DNA of 64,000 nucleotides from Sulfurospirillum sp. UBA2217 (GTDB taxonomy: Bacteria; Campylobacterota; Campylobacteria; Campylobacterales; Sulfurospirillaceae). The stretch lies in contig DCUJ01000004.1 of assembly GCA_002328495.1 (NCBI GenBank), forward strand, positions 62,001-126,000. Reading direction: 5' to 3'. The translations under genes were made by a program, and so were the position numbers. The notes under the pieces are model-generated. The model made no database searches. It saw only the letters and a list, made by a program, of their open reading frames with translations, and had not been told where the DNA came from. The first letter of the stretch is position 1, and the number at the start of each line of letters is the position of its first letter. Below, in pieces: positions 50,794 through 59,583 of the stretch.

Positions 50794-51840
50794 ATGAAAA
50801 ACATAGAGAATATAAAATTAACATCAAATGCAACCATCAAAGAAGCATTAGAAATTATAGATAATGGAGCCATGCAAATTGCATTGGTAGTAGATGAAAA
50901 TGACACCTTACTTGGTACTTTAACGGATGGAGATATAAGAAGAGGCTTACTCAAAGGGCTTGATTTAAATAGTTCCATACAGCCTATTATTTTTACGATA
51001 CCAACACTTGCAAGAATAAGTGACACAAAAGAAAAGATTTTAAAAATTGCACTTTCTAAAAAACTTCATCAAATACCTATCATTGATGATAATGGAAAAG
51101 TTTTAGGTATCCAAGAAATAGAAGAACTTATAAAACCAAAAAATAAAACAAACAAAGTAATTTTAATGGTAGGAGGACTTGGTACGCGCCTGCGACCGCT
51201 TACGGACAACATCCCAAAGCCTATGCTCAAAGTCGGCAACAAGCCGATTCTTCAGACCATCATAGAAAAATTTGCAGAGTATGGATATACTAACATCGTG
51301 ATGTGTGTCAACTACAAATCACACGTCATCCAAGAGTACTTTGGAGATGGTAGCGAGTTTGGCGTCAGCATAGAGTATGTTTTTGAAGAGCAAAGGATGG
51401 GCACAGCAGGAGCGTTGAGTCTCTTACATGTAAAGCCTACAGAACCGTTTTTTGTCATGAATGGGGATCTGCTGACTAACGTAAACTTTGAGCACCTACA
51501 CGACTACCATCTGGCAAATAATGCCACGGGAACCATGTGTGTACGAGAATACGACTTTCAAGTACCTTATGGAGTTGTACATGTAAAGAACAGTAAAATA
51601 CTCTCAATAGAAGAAAAACCCACGCATAAGTTTTTTGTAAGCGCTGGGATATACATGCTCTCACCCGAAGTGCTTGAGCTTATTCCACAAAATAAACTCT
51701 ATGACATGCCTACGCTTTTTGAGAAGATTATAAGTGACAATAAAAATGCTATCTCGTTTCCGCTTAGAGAGTATTGGCTGGACATCGGGCGGATAGAAGA
51801 GTACAAAAAGGCCAATGATGAGTATGGTGAGGTGTTTTAA
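50794..51840 (+). CDS. ptmE: CBS-domain nucleotidyltransferase (PtmE-like), mosaic gene
   Basis: 348 residues. Two CBS motifs (about 1-118: TIKEALEIIDNGAMQIALVV, GTLTDGDIRRGLL) precede a sugar-phosphate nucleotidyltransferase (VILMVGGLGTRLRPLTDN near 124, FFVMNGDLLTNVNFEHL, SAGIYMLSPEVLELIP, YWLDIGRIEEYKKAN). In Campylobacter the homologue makes GDP-glucosamine for legionaminate. Base use changes abruptly at about 51180: AT-rich before, then CGC, CTG, CGA, CCG codons. TTACATGTAA at 51424 and a near copy at 51577 occur only after the switch. Confidence 0.87.
   Translation: MKNIENIKLTSNATIKEALEIIDNGAMQIALVVDENDTLLGTLTDGDIRRGLLKGLDLNSSIQPIIFTIPTLARISDTKEKILKIALSKKLHQIPIIDDNGKVLGIQEIEELIKPKNKTNKVILMVGGLGTRLRPLTDNIPKPMLKVGNKPILQTIIEKFAEYGYTNIVMCVNYKSHVIQEYFGDGSEFGVSIEYVFEEQRMGTAGALSLLHVKPTEPFFVMNGDLLTNVNFEHLHDYHLANNATGTMCVREYDFQVPYGVVHVKNSKILSIEEKPTHKFFVSAGIYMLSPEVLELIPQNKLYDMPTLFEKIISDNKNAISFPLREYWLDIGRIEEYKKANDEYGEVF
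51424..51433. repeat. TTACATGTAA palindrome 15
   Basis: Perfect copy in the GC-richer second part of ptmE, read Leu-His-Val; a one-mismatch copy follows at 51577-51586. Confidence 0.9.
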
Positions 51841-52749
51841 TTGAAGGTTTTGCTTATCGGGTTTGGTTCTATAGGAAAAAGACATCACGAAGTCTTGTCT
51901 AAAATGTCTCAAATTCAAAGCATAAATTTAGTTACTAGACAAAATATCGAAGATAAAAAATGCTACAAAAACCTGGAGCTTGTAGAGCGCATAGATCAGT
52001 ATGATTATTTTGTGATAGCATCTGAAACCAATAAGCATTTTGCACAATTAAAATTTTTAGAAGAAAACGTCAAAAGCAAACTCATTTTTTGTGAAAAGCC
52101 TCTTTTTGAGGCAAAAAAAGATTTAGAGATAAAAAATAACAAAGTTTTTGTTGGGTATGTGCTGAGATTTCATCCGTTGCTAGAGAAGCTAAAAGAGTTT
52201 ATAAAATGTGAAAAGGTTGTTTTAGCCCATTCCAAATGCGGTCAATACTTGCCACTTTGGAGGCCAAATACAGACTACAGAAACAGTTATAGCGCAAACA
52301 AAGAAGAAGGCGGAGGAGTTCTACTAGACTTGAGCCATGAATTAGATTATGTTCAGTGGCTTTGCGGTAAAATTCAAACTTTGAATAGTATTCAAACAAA
52401 AGTGTCTGACCTAGAGATAGGCTCTGATGATTTGACTATGCTGATAGGAAAAACCGATAAGGATATTTTTGTAAATATCTCGATTGACTACATAAGCAAA
52501 AGTACTCATAGAAGACTATTTGTTGAAACGCTAGAGCATACTTATGAACTTGATTTCATATCAAACCAGCTGATAAAAAAAGGTAAAACCGAAGAGGAGG
52601 AGGTGTTTAGCTCTCCTTGTCTTGAAAGAAACTTTATGTTTGAAAAAATGCATTTAGATATATTGAATCAACAAGAAGCCATTTGTAGTTTTAAAGAGGG
52701 GATGGAAGTCATGGAAACAATATCAATCATACAAGAGCAAAACAAATGA
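51841..52749 (+). CDS. ptmF: Gfo/Idh/MocA oxidoreductase (PtmF-like)
   Basis: 302 residues; TTG start at 51841 directly after the previous TAA. NAD(P)-binding VLLIGFGSIGKRHHEVLSKM at the N-terminus, FCEKPLFEAKKD with the conserved Glu-Lys-Pro near 85, and a C-terminal dehydrogenase domain with GGGVLLDLSHELDYVQWLCG near 157. Neighbours PtmE and PtmB match the ptm gene order. Genetic work in Campylobacter places PtmF upstream in the legionaminate precursor route; the reaction here is inferred. Confidence 0.8.
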   Translation: MKVLLIGFGSIGKRHHEVLSKMSQIQSINLVTRQNIEDKKCYKNLELVERIDQYDYFVIASETNKHFAQLKFLEENVKSKLIFCEKPLFEAKKDLEIKNNKVFVGYVLRFHPLLEKLKEFIKCEKVVLAHSKCGQYLPLWRPNTDYRNSYSANKEEGGGVLLDLSHELDYVQWLCGKIQTLNSIQTKVSDLEIGSDDLTMLIGKTDKDIFVNISIDYISKSTHRRLFVETLEHTYELDFISNQLIKKGKTEEEEVFSSPCLERNFMFEKMHLDILNQQEAICSFKEGMEVMETISIIQEQNK

Positions 52750-53456
52750 GCAATATCTTATGCACGATATGCGCAAGAGGTGGTTCAAAGGGCGTTAAAA
52801 ATAAAAACATCAAAGAGCTTCATGGCAAACCACTCATTGCCTACACGATAGAGCAAGCAAAAGCTTCAGGACTTTTTGAACATATTGTTATTAGTACAGA
52901 TAGTGACGATATAGCAAATATAGCAATACAATATGGCGCAGAAGTGTTCTTTAAAAGAAGCGAAGAAATGGCAAGCGACACAGCTGGAAAGCTCGGTGTG
53001 ATAAAAGATGCTTTTATAAGAAGTGAAAAATACTATAGTAAAATTTTTGATTATTTAATAGACTTAGACGCAACGGCACCTCTAAGAAGTATCGAAGATA
53101 TAATAAACTCATTTAATCAGTTTAAAGAAAATGACAATGACAACCTAATCACGGCAATGCCAAGCCGAAGAAGCCCTTATTTTAATCTCGTAGAGCAAGA
53201 TAAAAAAGGAAAAGTGTATCTCTCAAAAAAACTAGATAGTGTGATTGTGCGAAGGCAGGATGCTCCTAAAAGTTATGATATGAATGCTTCTGTTTATATA
53301 TGGAGAAGAGATGCTATTTTAAACGAAAACTCACTTTTTTTGAAGAATACAGGGCTTTATGTAATGCCGGAAGAAAGGTCTATAGATATAGATAATGAAC
53401 TTGATTTTAAATTTGTAGAGTTTTTGATGAAGGAAAAAGAAAATGCTCCAAGGTAA
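52746..53456 (+). CDS. ptmB: CMP-legionaminate synthetase (acylneuraminate cytidylyltransferase family)
   Basis: 236 residues. The CTP-binding start ILCTICARGGSKGVKNKNIK, KPLIAYTIEQA, IVISTDSDDIANIA and DYLIDLDATAPLRSIEDI are the CMP-sialate synthetase signatures, with metal-binding Asp in LDATAPLR. It activates legionaminic acid with CTP. Overlaps ptmF by 4 and ptmA by 14 bases. Confidence 0.9.
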   Translation: MSNILCTICARGGSKGVKNKNIKELHGKPLIAYTIEQAKASGLFEHIVISTDSDDIANIAIQYGAEVFFKRSEEMASDTAGKLGVIKDAFIRSEKYYSKIFDYLIDLDATAPLRSIEDIINSFNQFKENDNDNLITAMPSRRSPYFNLVEQDKKGKVYLSKKLDSVIVRRQDAPKSYDMNASVYIWRRDAILNENSLFLKNTGLYVMPEERSIDIDNELDFKFVEFLMKEKENAPR

Positions 53457-54213
53457 AGTAGTTGTTATTACGGGCGGTGCTGGACTTGTCGGTAAAGAAT
53501 TTACAAAAGCCGTTGTTGAAAATAATGGCGTCGCAATTATTGCAGATATTAATGAAGAATTAGGCCTAAAAGCAAAAAATGATTTGCAAGAAGAGCTAAA
53601 TACCACAAATATAGATTTTGTGAGACTCGATATAGTTTCTAGAGTTTCTTTAACTGAGTGTATAAAATATTTGGATGAAAAATACGGCAAAATAGATGCC
53701 CTTGTCAATAACGCCTATCCTAGAAATAAAAACTATGGAAGACATTTTTTCGATGTAACATATGATGATTTTGTGGAGAATTTAGGGCTTAACCTTGGCG
53801 GGTATTTTTTAGCATCACAACAATTTGCAAAATATTTTCAAAAACAGGGTTACGGAAATATTGTTAGTATTGGTTCAATTTATGGAATAGTTGCTCCAAA
53901 ATTTGAAATATATGAGGACACTGGCATGACAATGCCCGTAGAATACGCAGCTATAAAGTCTGGGCTTATTCACCTCGCAAAATATATGGCAAAATACTTT
54001 AAAGGTATGAATATAAGAGTAAATACATTAAACTCTGGCGGCATATTTGATAATCAACCAAAGCTATTTTTAGATAAATATAAAGAAAAATGTTTAAATA
54101 AAGGCATGCTAAATAATAGTGATTTGAAAGGCACTTTAGTATATTTGCTTAGCAGTATGAGTCAACATGTGAATGGGCAAACTATCGTTGTAGATGATGG
54201 ATTTAGTTTATGA
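53443..54213 (+). CDS. ptmA: Short-chain dehydrogenase/reductase (PtmA-like)
   Basis: 256 residues, classical SDR: VVVITGGAGLVGKEFTKAVV (glycine motif), ALVNNAYPRNKNYG, VSIGSIYGIVAPKFEIYED with the catalytic Ser, and EYAAIKSGLIHLAKYMAKYF with Tyr-x3-Lys. The long insertion after the Ser (GMTMPV) is common in PtmA-type proteins. It follows ptmB as in Campylobacter. Exact step unproven. Confidence 0.82.
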   Translation: MLQGKVVVITGGAGLVGKEFTKAVVENNGVAIIADINEELGLKAKNDLQEELNTTNIDFVRLDIVSRVSLTECIKYLDEKYGKIDALVNNAYPRNKNYGRHFFDVTYDDFVENLGLNLGGYFLASQQFAKYFQKQGYGNIVSIGSIYGIVAPKFEIYEDTGMTMPVEYAAIKSGLIHLAKYMAKYFKGMNIRVNTLNSGGIFDNQPKLFLDKYKEKCLNKGMLNNSDLKGTLVYLLSSMSQHVNGQTIVVDDGFSL

Positions 54214-54222
54214 AGGAAAAAG

Positions 54223-54978
54223 ATGAAAACTAGAATAATTGCAAAATTAGATGTAAAGCCACCTTATGTAGTAAAACCAGTGCATTTTGAGGGGTTGCGA
54301 AAAGTTGGTCTTTCCGCGGAGTTAGCAAAAAAGTATTATGAGCAAGGTGCTGATGAATTAATATATATAGATATAGTATCTTCACTGTATCAAAGGGAAA
54401 TTTTATTTGAAGAGATCGAAAGAGCAGCCAATGAACTTTTCATCCCCTTTGGCGTTGGAGGGGGGGTAAAAACTATAGAAGATTTTTCAAGACTATTTCA
54501 TAGCGGGGCCGACAAGGTTGTGATAAACACTTCTGCAGTTCAAGAAAACCCAGATATTATTAACGAAGCTGCTAAAATTTTTGGTAATCAGGCTGTGGTT
54601 GTGAATGTCGAGGCTAAAAAATGGGATGGCTGGTATGAGTGTTATACTGACTGTGGAAGAATCAAATCCGGCAGAGATGTTTTTGAATGGGTTAAAGAAG
54701 TTGAGCAAAGAGGTGCTGGTGAAATTTTTTTACAATGTGTTGACGCCGATGGAAGGCAGAGAGGATTTGACTTGAGGCTAGCAAAAAAAGTAGTAGATAG
54801 TGTAAACATTCCCGTTGTTGTAGCTAGTGGAGCTGGAAAACTTGAAGATATAAAAGAACTAGTAGAATATGCAAATCCAAGTGGTGTGGCGATTGCTAGT
54901 TTGCTACATTATGATAAATGTACGATTAAAGAAATTAAAGAGTATTTAAGAAATAACTCAATAGAGGTATTAAAATGA
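54223..54978 (+). CDS. HisF-like cyclase subunit of glycan amidotransfer (WbuZ-like)
   Basis: 251 residues, (beta/alpha)8 barrel. Asp in RIIAKLDVKPP near residue 9 matches the HisF general acid. The second catalytic Asp is DADGRQRGFDL near 175. FGVGGGVKTIEDF and GAGKLEDIKELVE bind phosphates. Not the histidine-pathway enzyme: it is paired with HisH-like and PseA-like genes. In such trios, HisH and HisF deliver ammonia for acetamidino group formation by PseA/WbpG. Confidence 0.87.
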   Translation: MKTRIIAKLDVKPPYVVKPVHFEGLRKVGLSAELAKKYYEQGADELIYIDIVSSLYQREILFEEIERAANELFIPFGVGGGVKTIEDFSRLFHSGADKVVINTSAVQENPDIINEAAKIFGNQAVVVNVEAKKWDGWYECYTDCGRIKSGRDVFEWVKEVEQRGAGEIFLQCVDADGRQRGFDLRLAKKVVDSVNIPVVVASGAGKLEDIKELVEYANPSGVAIASLLHYDKCTIKEIKEYLRNNSIEVLK

Positions 54979-55580
54979 GTGATAATACTATAGGTTTAGT
55001 AAACTATGGAATAACTGGAAATATTCATAGTATAAAAAAAGCTGTAGAAAAAGCTGGCGGTAAAGTTAAAATTATCAATAAAAAAGAAGATTTTGTTGAT
55101 GTTTCAAAGATAGTTATTCCTGGAGTTGGTAGCTTCAAAGATGCTATGGAAGAACTTAGGAATGACGATTTGCTTGATGCTCTAAAAGAAAAAATTAAAA
55201 CAAGACCGACTTTGGGTATCTGTCTTGGTATGCAAATACTTTCCACACTAGGCTTTGAATATGGGAAAACAGAAGGCTTGGATGTGATAAAAGCAGAAGC
55301 GAAGCCTATGATAGTAGATGGGAAAGTTCCACATGTGGGCTTTAATAAAATAGATGTTATTAAACCAAATAAACTTTTAGATGGACTAGAAAATGAAGAG
55401 TTCTATTTTATGCATTCTTATGAAGTTGTTAATTATACAGATATAGCTTCTCTTACAGATTATAATGGACATAAATTTGTTTCATCAATTCAAAAAAATA
55501 ATATATATGGCGTACAGTTTCATCCTGAAAAAAGCAGAGAAGCTGGGATTAAATTGTTTAAAAACTTTATTGAATTGTAG
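54975..55580 (+). CDS. HisH-like glutaminase subunit (WbuY-like)
   Basis: 201 residues, class I glutamine amidotransferase: oxyanion segment VIPGVGSFKDAMEEL, nucleophile elbow LGICLGMQIL (Cys near 80) and the His-x-Glu dyad in YGVQFHPEKS near 185. It releases ammonia that travels through the HisF-like partner encoded just upstream, with 4-base overlap. Serves the PseA-like amidotransferase next door. Confidence 0.9.
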   Translation: MSDNTIGLVNYGITGNIHSIKKAVEKAGGKVKIINKKEDFVDVSKIVIPGVGSFKDAMEELRNDDLLDALKEKIKTRPTLGICLGMQILSTLGFEYGKTEGLDVIKAEAKPMIVDGKVPHVGFNKIDVIKPNKLLDGLENEEFYFMHSYEVVNYTDIASLTDYNGHKFVSSIQKNNIYGVQFHPEKSREAGIKLFKNFIEL

Positions 55581-55589
55581 GAGAAATTG

Positions 55590-56807
55590 ATGAATGAATT
55601 ATTTGGAAAATACGGATTGCCTTTAGAGGTCAAATTTTGTAAAAAATGCACCATGAATAATCAAAGACCCTCATCCACGGTTGAATTTAAACAAAAAGAG
55701 GGTGAAAGAAAACGAACACTTGCCTTTGGCGAAGATGGTGTGTGTGAAGCTTGTAGGTATGCAGAAAAAAAGAAATCTATAGATTGGAAAGAAAGGCATA
55801 AGCAGCTTGAAGAGTTATGTAATCGATTCAGAAGAAATGATGGTCGATATGATGTAGTTGTTCCAGGAAGCGGTGGAAAAGATAGTATCCAGGCTGCTCA
55901 TGTTTTAAAATATAAGTACAATATGAACCCAATTTTGATTACATGGCCTCCTGCGCTTTATACAGATATTGGGAGACGAAACTTTGATTCTTGGCTTAAT
56001 TCAGGATTTGCAAACTACACATATAATCAAAATAAAAAATTGCATAAATTTTTAACAAAAAGTGCATTTTTGAATTTAGGTCATCCTTTTCAGCCTTTTA
56101 TTTTGGGACAAAAAAATCTAGCTCCTAGACTTTCTGTTTTGCTTGATATTCCACTGGTAATATTTGGAGAAAACGAAGCAGAGTATGGAAATGCCATTGA
56201 GGATAATGAAAAGCCAACGAGAGATTCTAAATACTATAGTGCAGAACTTAGTATTAAAGATTTAGTTTTGGGCGGAGTCTCAGCTGTTGAGTTAATAGAA
56301 AAACACGGATTTAAACTTTCTGATCTAGAAGCTTATTTTCCGGTGAACCCATATGGGATACAAAAAACAGGTACCGAAGTGCATTACTTGGGCTATTACG
56401 TCAAATGGCATCCGCAAGAGACATATTACTATTCGGTTGAGAACAGTGATTTTATGCCGAACGACCATAGGACGGAAGGAAGCTTTAGTAAGTATAGCTC
56501 TCTTGATGATAAAATTGATTGGCTTCACTACCATACCACAACAATAAAATTTGGAATAGGAAGAGCTACTTATGATTCTGCTCAAGAAGTAAGAAACGGC
56601 GATATTACTAGAGATGAAGGGATAGCCCTCATTAGAAGGTTTGATGGAGAATTTCCACAACAATATATAGAAGATTGTTGCGAGTATATGGATATATCTT
56701 TGCAAGATTATCATGATGCTATAGAAAAGTTCAGAAGTCCTCATCTTTGGGAGAAGAATTATGGTAAATGGGAATTGAAAAACCCTATCTGGAAAGAAAA
56801 GAGCTAG
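55590..56807 (+). CDS. N-acetyl sugar amidotransferase (PseA/WbpG/LegA-like)
   Basis: 405 residues from ATG 55590 (GGAG upstream; the TTG just before was not used). An N-terminal zinc site (FCKKCTMNNQRPSS, DGVCEACRY) is followed by the PP-loop VVVPGSGGKDSIQAAHVLKY near 100 and GENEAEYGN near 200. It turns an acetamido group into acetamidino using ammonia from the HisH/HisF pair. In Campylobacter the homologues give Leg5Am7Ac or Pse5Ac7Am. The preceding Leg genes make the former likely. Confidence 0.9.
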   Translation: MNELFGKYGLPLEVKFCKKCTMNNQRPSSTVEFKQKEGERKRTLAFGEDGVCEACRYAEKKKSIDWKERHKQLEELCNRFRRNDGRYDVVVPGSGGKDSIQAAHVLKYKYNMNPILITWPPALYTDIGRRNFDSWLNSGFANYTYNQNKKLHKFLTKSAFLNLGHPFQPFILGQKNLAPRLSVLLDIPLVIFGENEAEYGNAIEDNEKPTRDSKYYSAELSIKDLVLGGVSAVELIEKHGFKLSDLEAYFPVNPYGIQKTGTEVHYLGYYVKWHPQETYYYSVENSDFMPNDHRTEGSFSKYSSLDDKIDWLHYHTTTIKFGIGRATYDSAQEVRNGDITRDEGIALIRRFDGEFPQQYIEDCCEYMDISLQDYHDAIEKFRSPHLWEKNYGKWELKNPIWKEKS

Positions 56808-57049
56808 GAAGTTTTGTATTGATTTTAGAAACAATGGATAGATTTAAATTTTGCAAAAATGCGAATAGGATAAGAATTGACGCGCTGCCCACTGGAAACC
56901 GCACTCTAGATCAACTGTACTGGGATTTTGTTCTTCTGCAAATATTTCATCTATTTGCAATAGCTTTTTTTGCATCGTTTGAGTTTTTGGACAATGAATA
57001 CGATCCGTCTTGATATATATACAAAAAAGAAAGAAACACGGAGGTGTTG
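56808..57049. other. Non-coding gap with a GC-richer patch
   Basis: The longest gap between intact genes in the right half. It contains a terminator-like hairpin (56937-56971). About 56878-56930 is notably richer in G and C than anything nearby. Open frames cross it on both strands but none has a recognisable family, plausible start and matching codon use. Probably a recombination scar between the legionaminate block and the next genes. Confidence 0.4.
56937..56971 (+). terminator. Rho-independent terminator-like hairpin
   Basis: TGCAAATA (56937-56944), a 7-base loop, TATTTGCA (56952-56959), then ATAGC and a run of seven T. The stem is AT-rich and the T run starts five bases after it, so strength is uncertain. 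It would end the legionaminate transcript after the PseA-like gene. Confidence 0.45.
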
Positions 57050-58348
57050 GTGAGTAAAGCAAATTTAATAATATCGATTGAAACTGCAAATAGAGAGCTT
57101 TACCCTAAGGTCTTTTTATCTTATAAATTTGCTGAAACCGGGAATGTGGCATATGTAGGAACAAAGGATAACATTTATGGGTTGGTGCAATATCTTGACA
57201 ATCTAATTTATTTAGACAAAGGATACCATGCTCAGATTTCTGAGTTGATTTATGATAAATTAATAAAAAAAAGTGCTGTTATAATAAGCCTAGATGAAGA
57301 AAATGGAGTTGATTATGATGATTTTTCAACAATAAGTGACCGCTTTCCCGAAAAAATATTTCATATCTTTGGACAAATATTCTTATGGGGCTCAAAGCAG
57401 TATCAATATTTGAGGGAGAATAGACAATCATTTGACGATAAAAATATTTTTTGTTACGGGCACCCCAGATTTGAAATACTAAAACCCTCGTACAGATTTC
57501 TTTACGATGATGAGACTTTAAATATACGTAAGAAATATAACAACTTCATATTAATTAATACTAGTTTTGGGCTCGGAAATAATTTGTTATCTGATGACGC
57601 TGTTGTAAAAAATTATAAGAATAGAGTCCCCAATGTGGAAAAAATCATGGAGTACCACAAACTTCAGGTAAAAAATTTTATTGAGTTGGCAGTAGAACTA
57701 TCAAAACTAAATAGATTTAATATTATTCTTAGGCCTCACCCAGAAGAAGATATGAGAGTCTACAAGCATGCTCTTGAGGGAATTAAAAATATACATGTAG
57801 TTCATTCTGGTAGCGTTGTTCCGTGGCTAATGGCGGCAGAGGTTATGATACATCACGATTGCACAACTAGTTTAGAAAGTGCAATGATAGGTAAAAGTTC
57901 TATTGCTTACACAAAAGACTTAAATTCTACATTAACACCCACGATACCGCACAGAATAAGTTATAGGTATGATTCTTTGGGTGAAGTGATAAATAATATT
58001 ACAAATGAAGAATATAAGGTCAGGTTTATCGATGATAAAATTCTAGAAGACTATTTTTCTTTTTCAAAAAACACTACTCAATTAATAATAAAAACAATGA
58101 TTAATAGTCAAAATGTTAATCATTGTAAAAACCCCGATCGAAATCTATTTTTTTTCAAAATCAAAAAAAATATTAAATATTTTTTAAAAGAAGTGTTTGG
58201 TCAAAAAAATAAGCTCTTTAGTCAAAAAATAAAAGGCATGGACTATGAAAAAGTAAAAGATTTAATAGCTAAATTAAACAAAGAGTTTGATACTTGTATT
58301 AAGGTGGCGAGAGTTAATAAATATTTGTTCAAAATATATCAAGATTAA
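57050..58348 (+). CDS. Surface carbohydrate biosynthesis protein (GT-B-like)
   Basis: About 432 residues. GTG 57050 is chosen because GGAGG ends five bases before it; two earlier in-frame codons overlap that site. The C-terminal half has NIILRPHPEEDMRVY (Arg-Pro-His-Pro as in CDP-glycerol and Kdo-like transferases) and MIHHDCTTSLESAMIGKSSI, the acceptor/donor cleft of this group. No membrane segment. Probably transfers an activated acidic sugar or polyol phosphate; the CMP-legionaminate made upstream is an attractive but unproven donor. Confidence 0.65.
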   Translation: MSKANLIISIETANRELYPKVFLSYKFAETGNVAYVGTKDNIYGLVQYLDNLIYLDKGYHAQISELIYDKLIKKSAVIISLDEENGVDYDDFSTISDRFPEKIFHIFGQIFLWGSKQYQYLRENRQSFDDKNIFCYGHPRFEILKPSYRFLYDDETLNIRKKYNNFILINTSFGLGNNLLSDDAVVKNYKNRVPNVEKIMEYHKLQVKNFIELAVELSKLNRFNIILRPHPEEDMRVYKHALEGIKNIHVVHSGSVVPWLMAAEVMIHHDCTTSLESAMIGKSSIAYTKDLNSTLTPTIPHRISYRYDSLGEVINNITNEEYKVRFIDDKILEDYFSFSKNTTQLIIKTMINSQNVNHCKNPDRNLFFFKIKKNIKYFLKEVFGQKNKLFSQKIKGMDYEKVKDLIAKLNKEFDTCIKVARVNKYLFKIYQD

Positions 58349-58363
58349 TGACGGATTAAAATT

Positions 58364-59572
58364 ATGAAAAGCTATTGCCTTGCAAATAATATAAAAAAAA
58401 ACATCAAAACATGTATCGAAATACTGGTTGAATTTTTTTATAAAACAACATGCAAAAATGTAATAAAAACAAAACTCAAATATGAAGTTTATGCTACAAA
58501 TTGCAAGCATACTTTTTTTGGCTACTATGATAAAACACCTTTTAGTGCGGACAATAATAAAATATTAGCAATAGGGACAAATCACAATGATGTGTTAACT
58601 TTGCCAAAAGAGGCGGTTATAGGATTTTTTGACAAGGTAACAAAAAAATTTTCCCAAATTGACACAAGCACGACTTGGTGCTGGCAACAAGGCTGTAGAC
58701 TTATGTGGTTTGACGACCACTCTGTTATTTATAATAAAATAGTCGAGGGCTATTATGGGAGTGTGGTTTATAGTTTTGAAAAAAAGAAAATTGTAAGACA
58801 ATATAACTTTCCGATTTACGATAAGACTTCTGACAACAGATTTGCTTTATCGTTAAACTTTTCTAGATTACACTATTTTAGGCCAGGGTACGGATATGTA
58901 AACTTTTTATCAGAAGAGGATAAGGCAAAGATCGGAGAATGTGACGGAGTGTTTTTGTGTGATTTGGTTAATAATGTAAAAACACTAATTATCCCCTTGA
59001 AAGACATAGTTGAAAAAGATTTTGATGAGAGAATGGAAAATGCATACCATTATATCAATCATCTAAAATTTTCTCCAGATAATGAACATTTTATTTTTTA
59101 TCATATTTGGAATCAAGAAAATAAAAGATTTACTAGAGCAATGCTAGCAACGCTAAATGGTGAAATTGAAAAAGTATTTGATAATAAAACTTTTTTATCG
59201 CATTATGATTTTAAAAATAAAGATGAATTACTTATTTTTACAAAGTCAACTCAAAATGGCTATCACTTGTATAATTTCCAAAATGACACAGTGGATATTT
59301 TTTCTCCAGATTTACAAGAGGATGGGCATCCTAGTTTTATCTCTGATGATTTAGTTTTAACTGATACTTATCCAAGCCGTTTCTTAAGAGAGCAAAAACT
59401 TATTTTAGCGAACAAAAAAAGATATGAAGTTATCGGTAAATTTTATGCACCATCTAAATACAAAGGTGAATTTAGATGTGATTTGCATCCAAGACTTAGT
59501 GGTGATAAAAAGTTTATCGCTATTGACATGCCATTTTTTGATGGAAGAAAAATAGTTGTATTAGATTTATAG
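58364..59572 (+). CDS. Beta-propeller-like protein of glycan loci, function unknown
   Basis: 402 residues without a named family I can assign. From about residue 45 onward it shows repeated blade-like units with Asp-rich turns (FFGYYDKTPFSADNNKILAI, LKFSPDNEHFIFYHIW, DLHPRLSGDKKFIAID), as in TolB/PD40 propellers. No signal peptide or membrane helix, so cytoplasmic. Situated between two glycan genes with short gaps. Could be a lyase-like or scaffold protein. Confidence 0.55.
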   Translation: MKSYCLANNIKKNIKTCIEILVEFFYKTTCKNVIKTKLKYEVYATNCKHTFFGYYDKTPFSADNNKILAIGTNHNDVLTLPKEAVIGFFDKVTKKFSQIDTSTTWCWQQGCRLMWFDDHSVIYNKIVEGYYGSVVYSFEKKKIVRQYNFPIYDKTSDNRFALSLNFSRLHYFRPGYGYVNFLSEEDKAKIGECDGVFLCDLVNNVKTLIIPLKDIVEKDFDERMENAYHYINHLKFSPDNEHFIFYHIWNQENKRFTRAMLATLNGEIEKVFDNKTFLSHYDFKNKDELLIFTKSTQNGYHLYNFQNDTVDIFSPDLQEDGHPSFISDDLVLTDTYPSRFLREQKLILANKKRYEVIGKFYAPSKYKGEFRCDLHPRLSGDKKFIAIDMPFFDGRKIVVLDL

Positions 59573-59583
59573 AAAGGTAAAAA

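Noticed and set aside
5528..51433. TTACATGTAA as a transcription-factor operator
   Set aside because: All 15 copies are deep inside genes, none at a promoter, which does not fit an operator.
56325..56834. 169-codon open frame on the minus strand inside the PseA-like gene
   Set aside because: No recognisable domain, and the opposite strand is a clear N-acetyl sugar amidotransferase.
56768..57013. Short plus-strand open frame after the PseA-like gene
   Set aside because: Overlaps the end of the real gene, has no ribosome-binding site or known family, and runs through the terminator-like hairpin.
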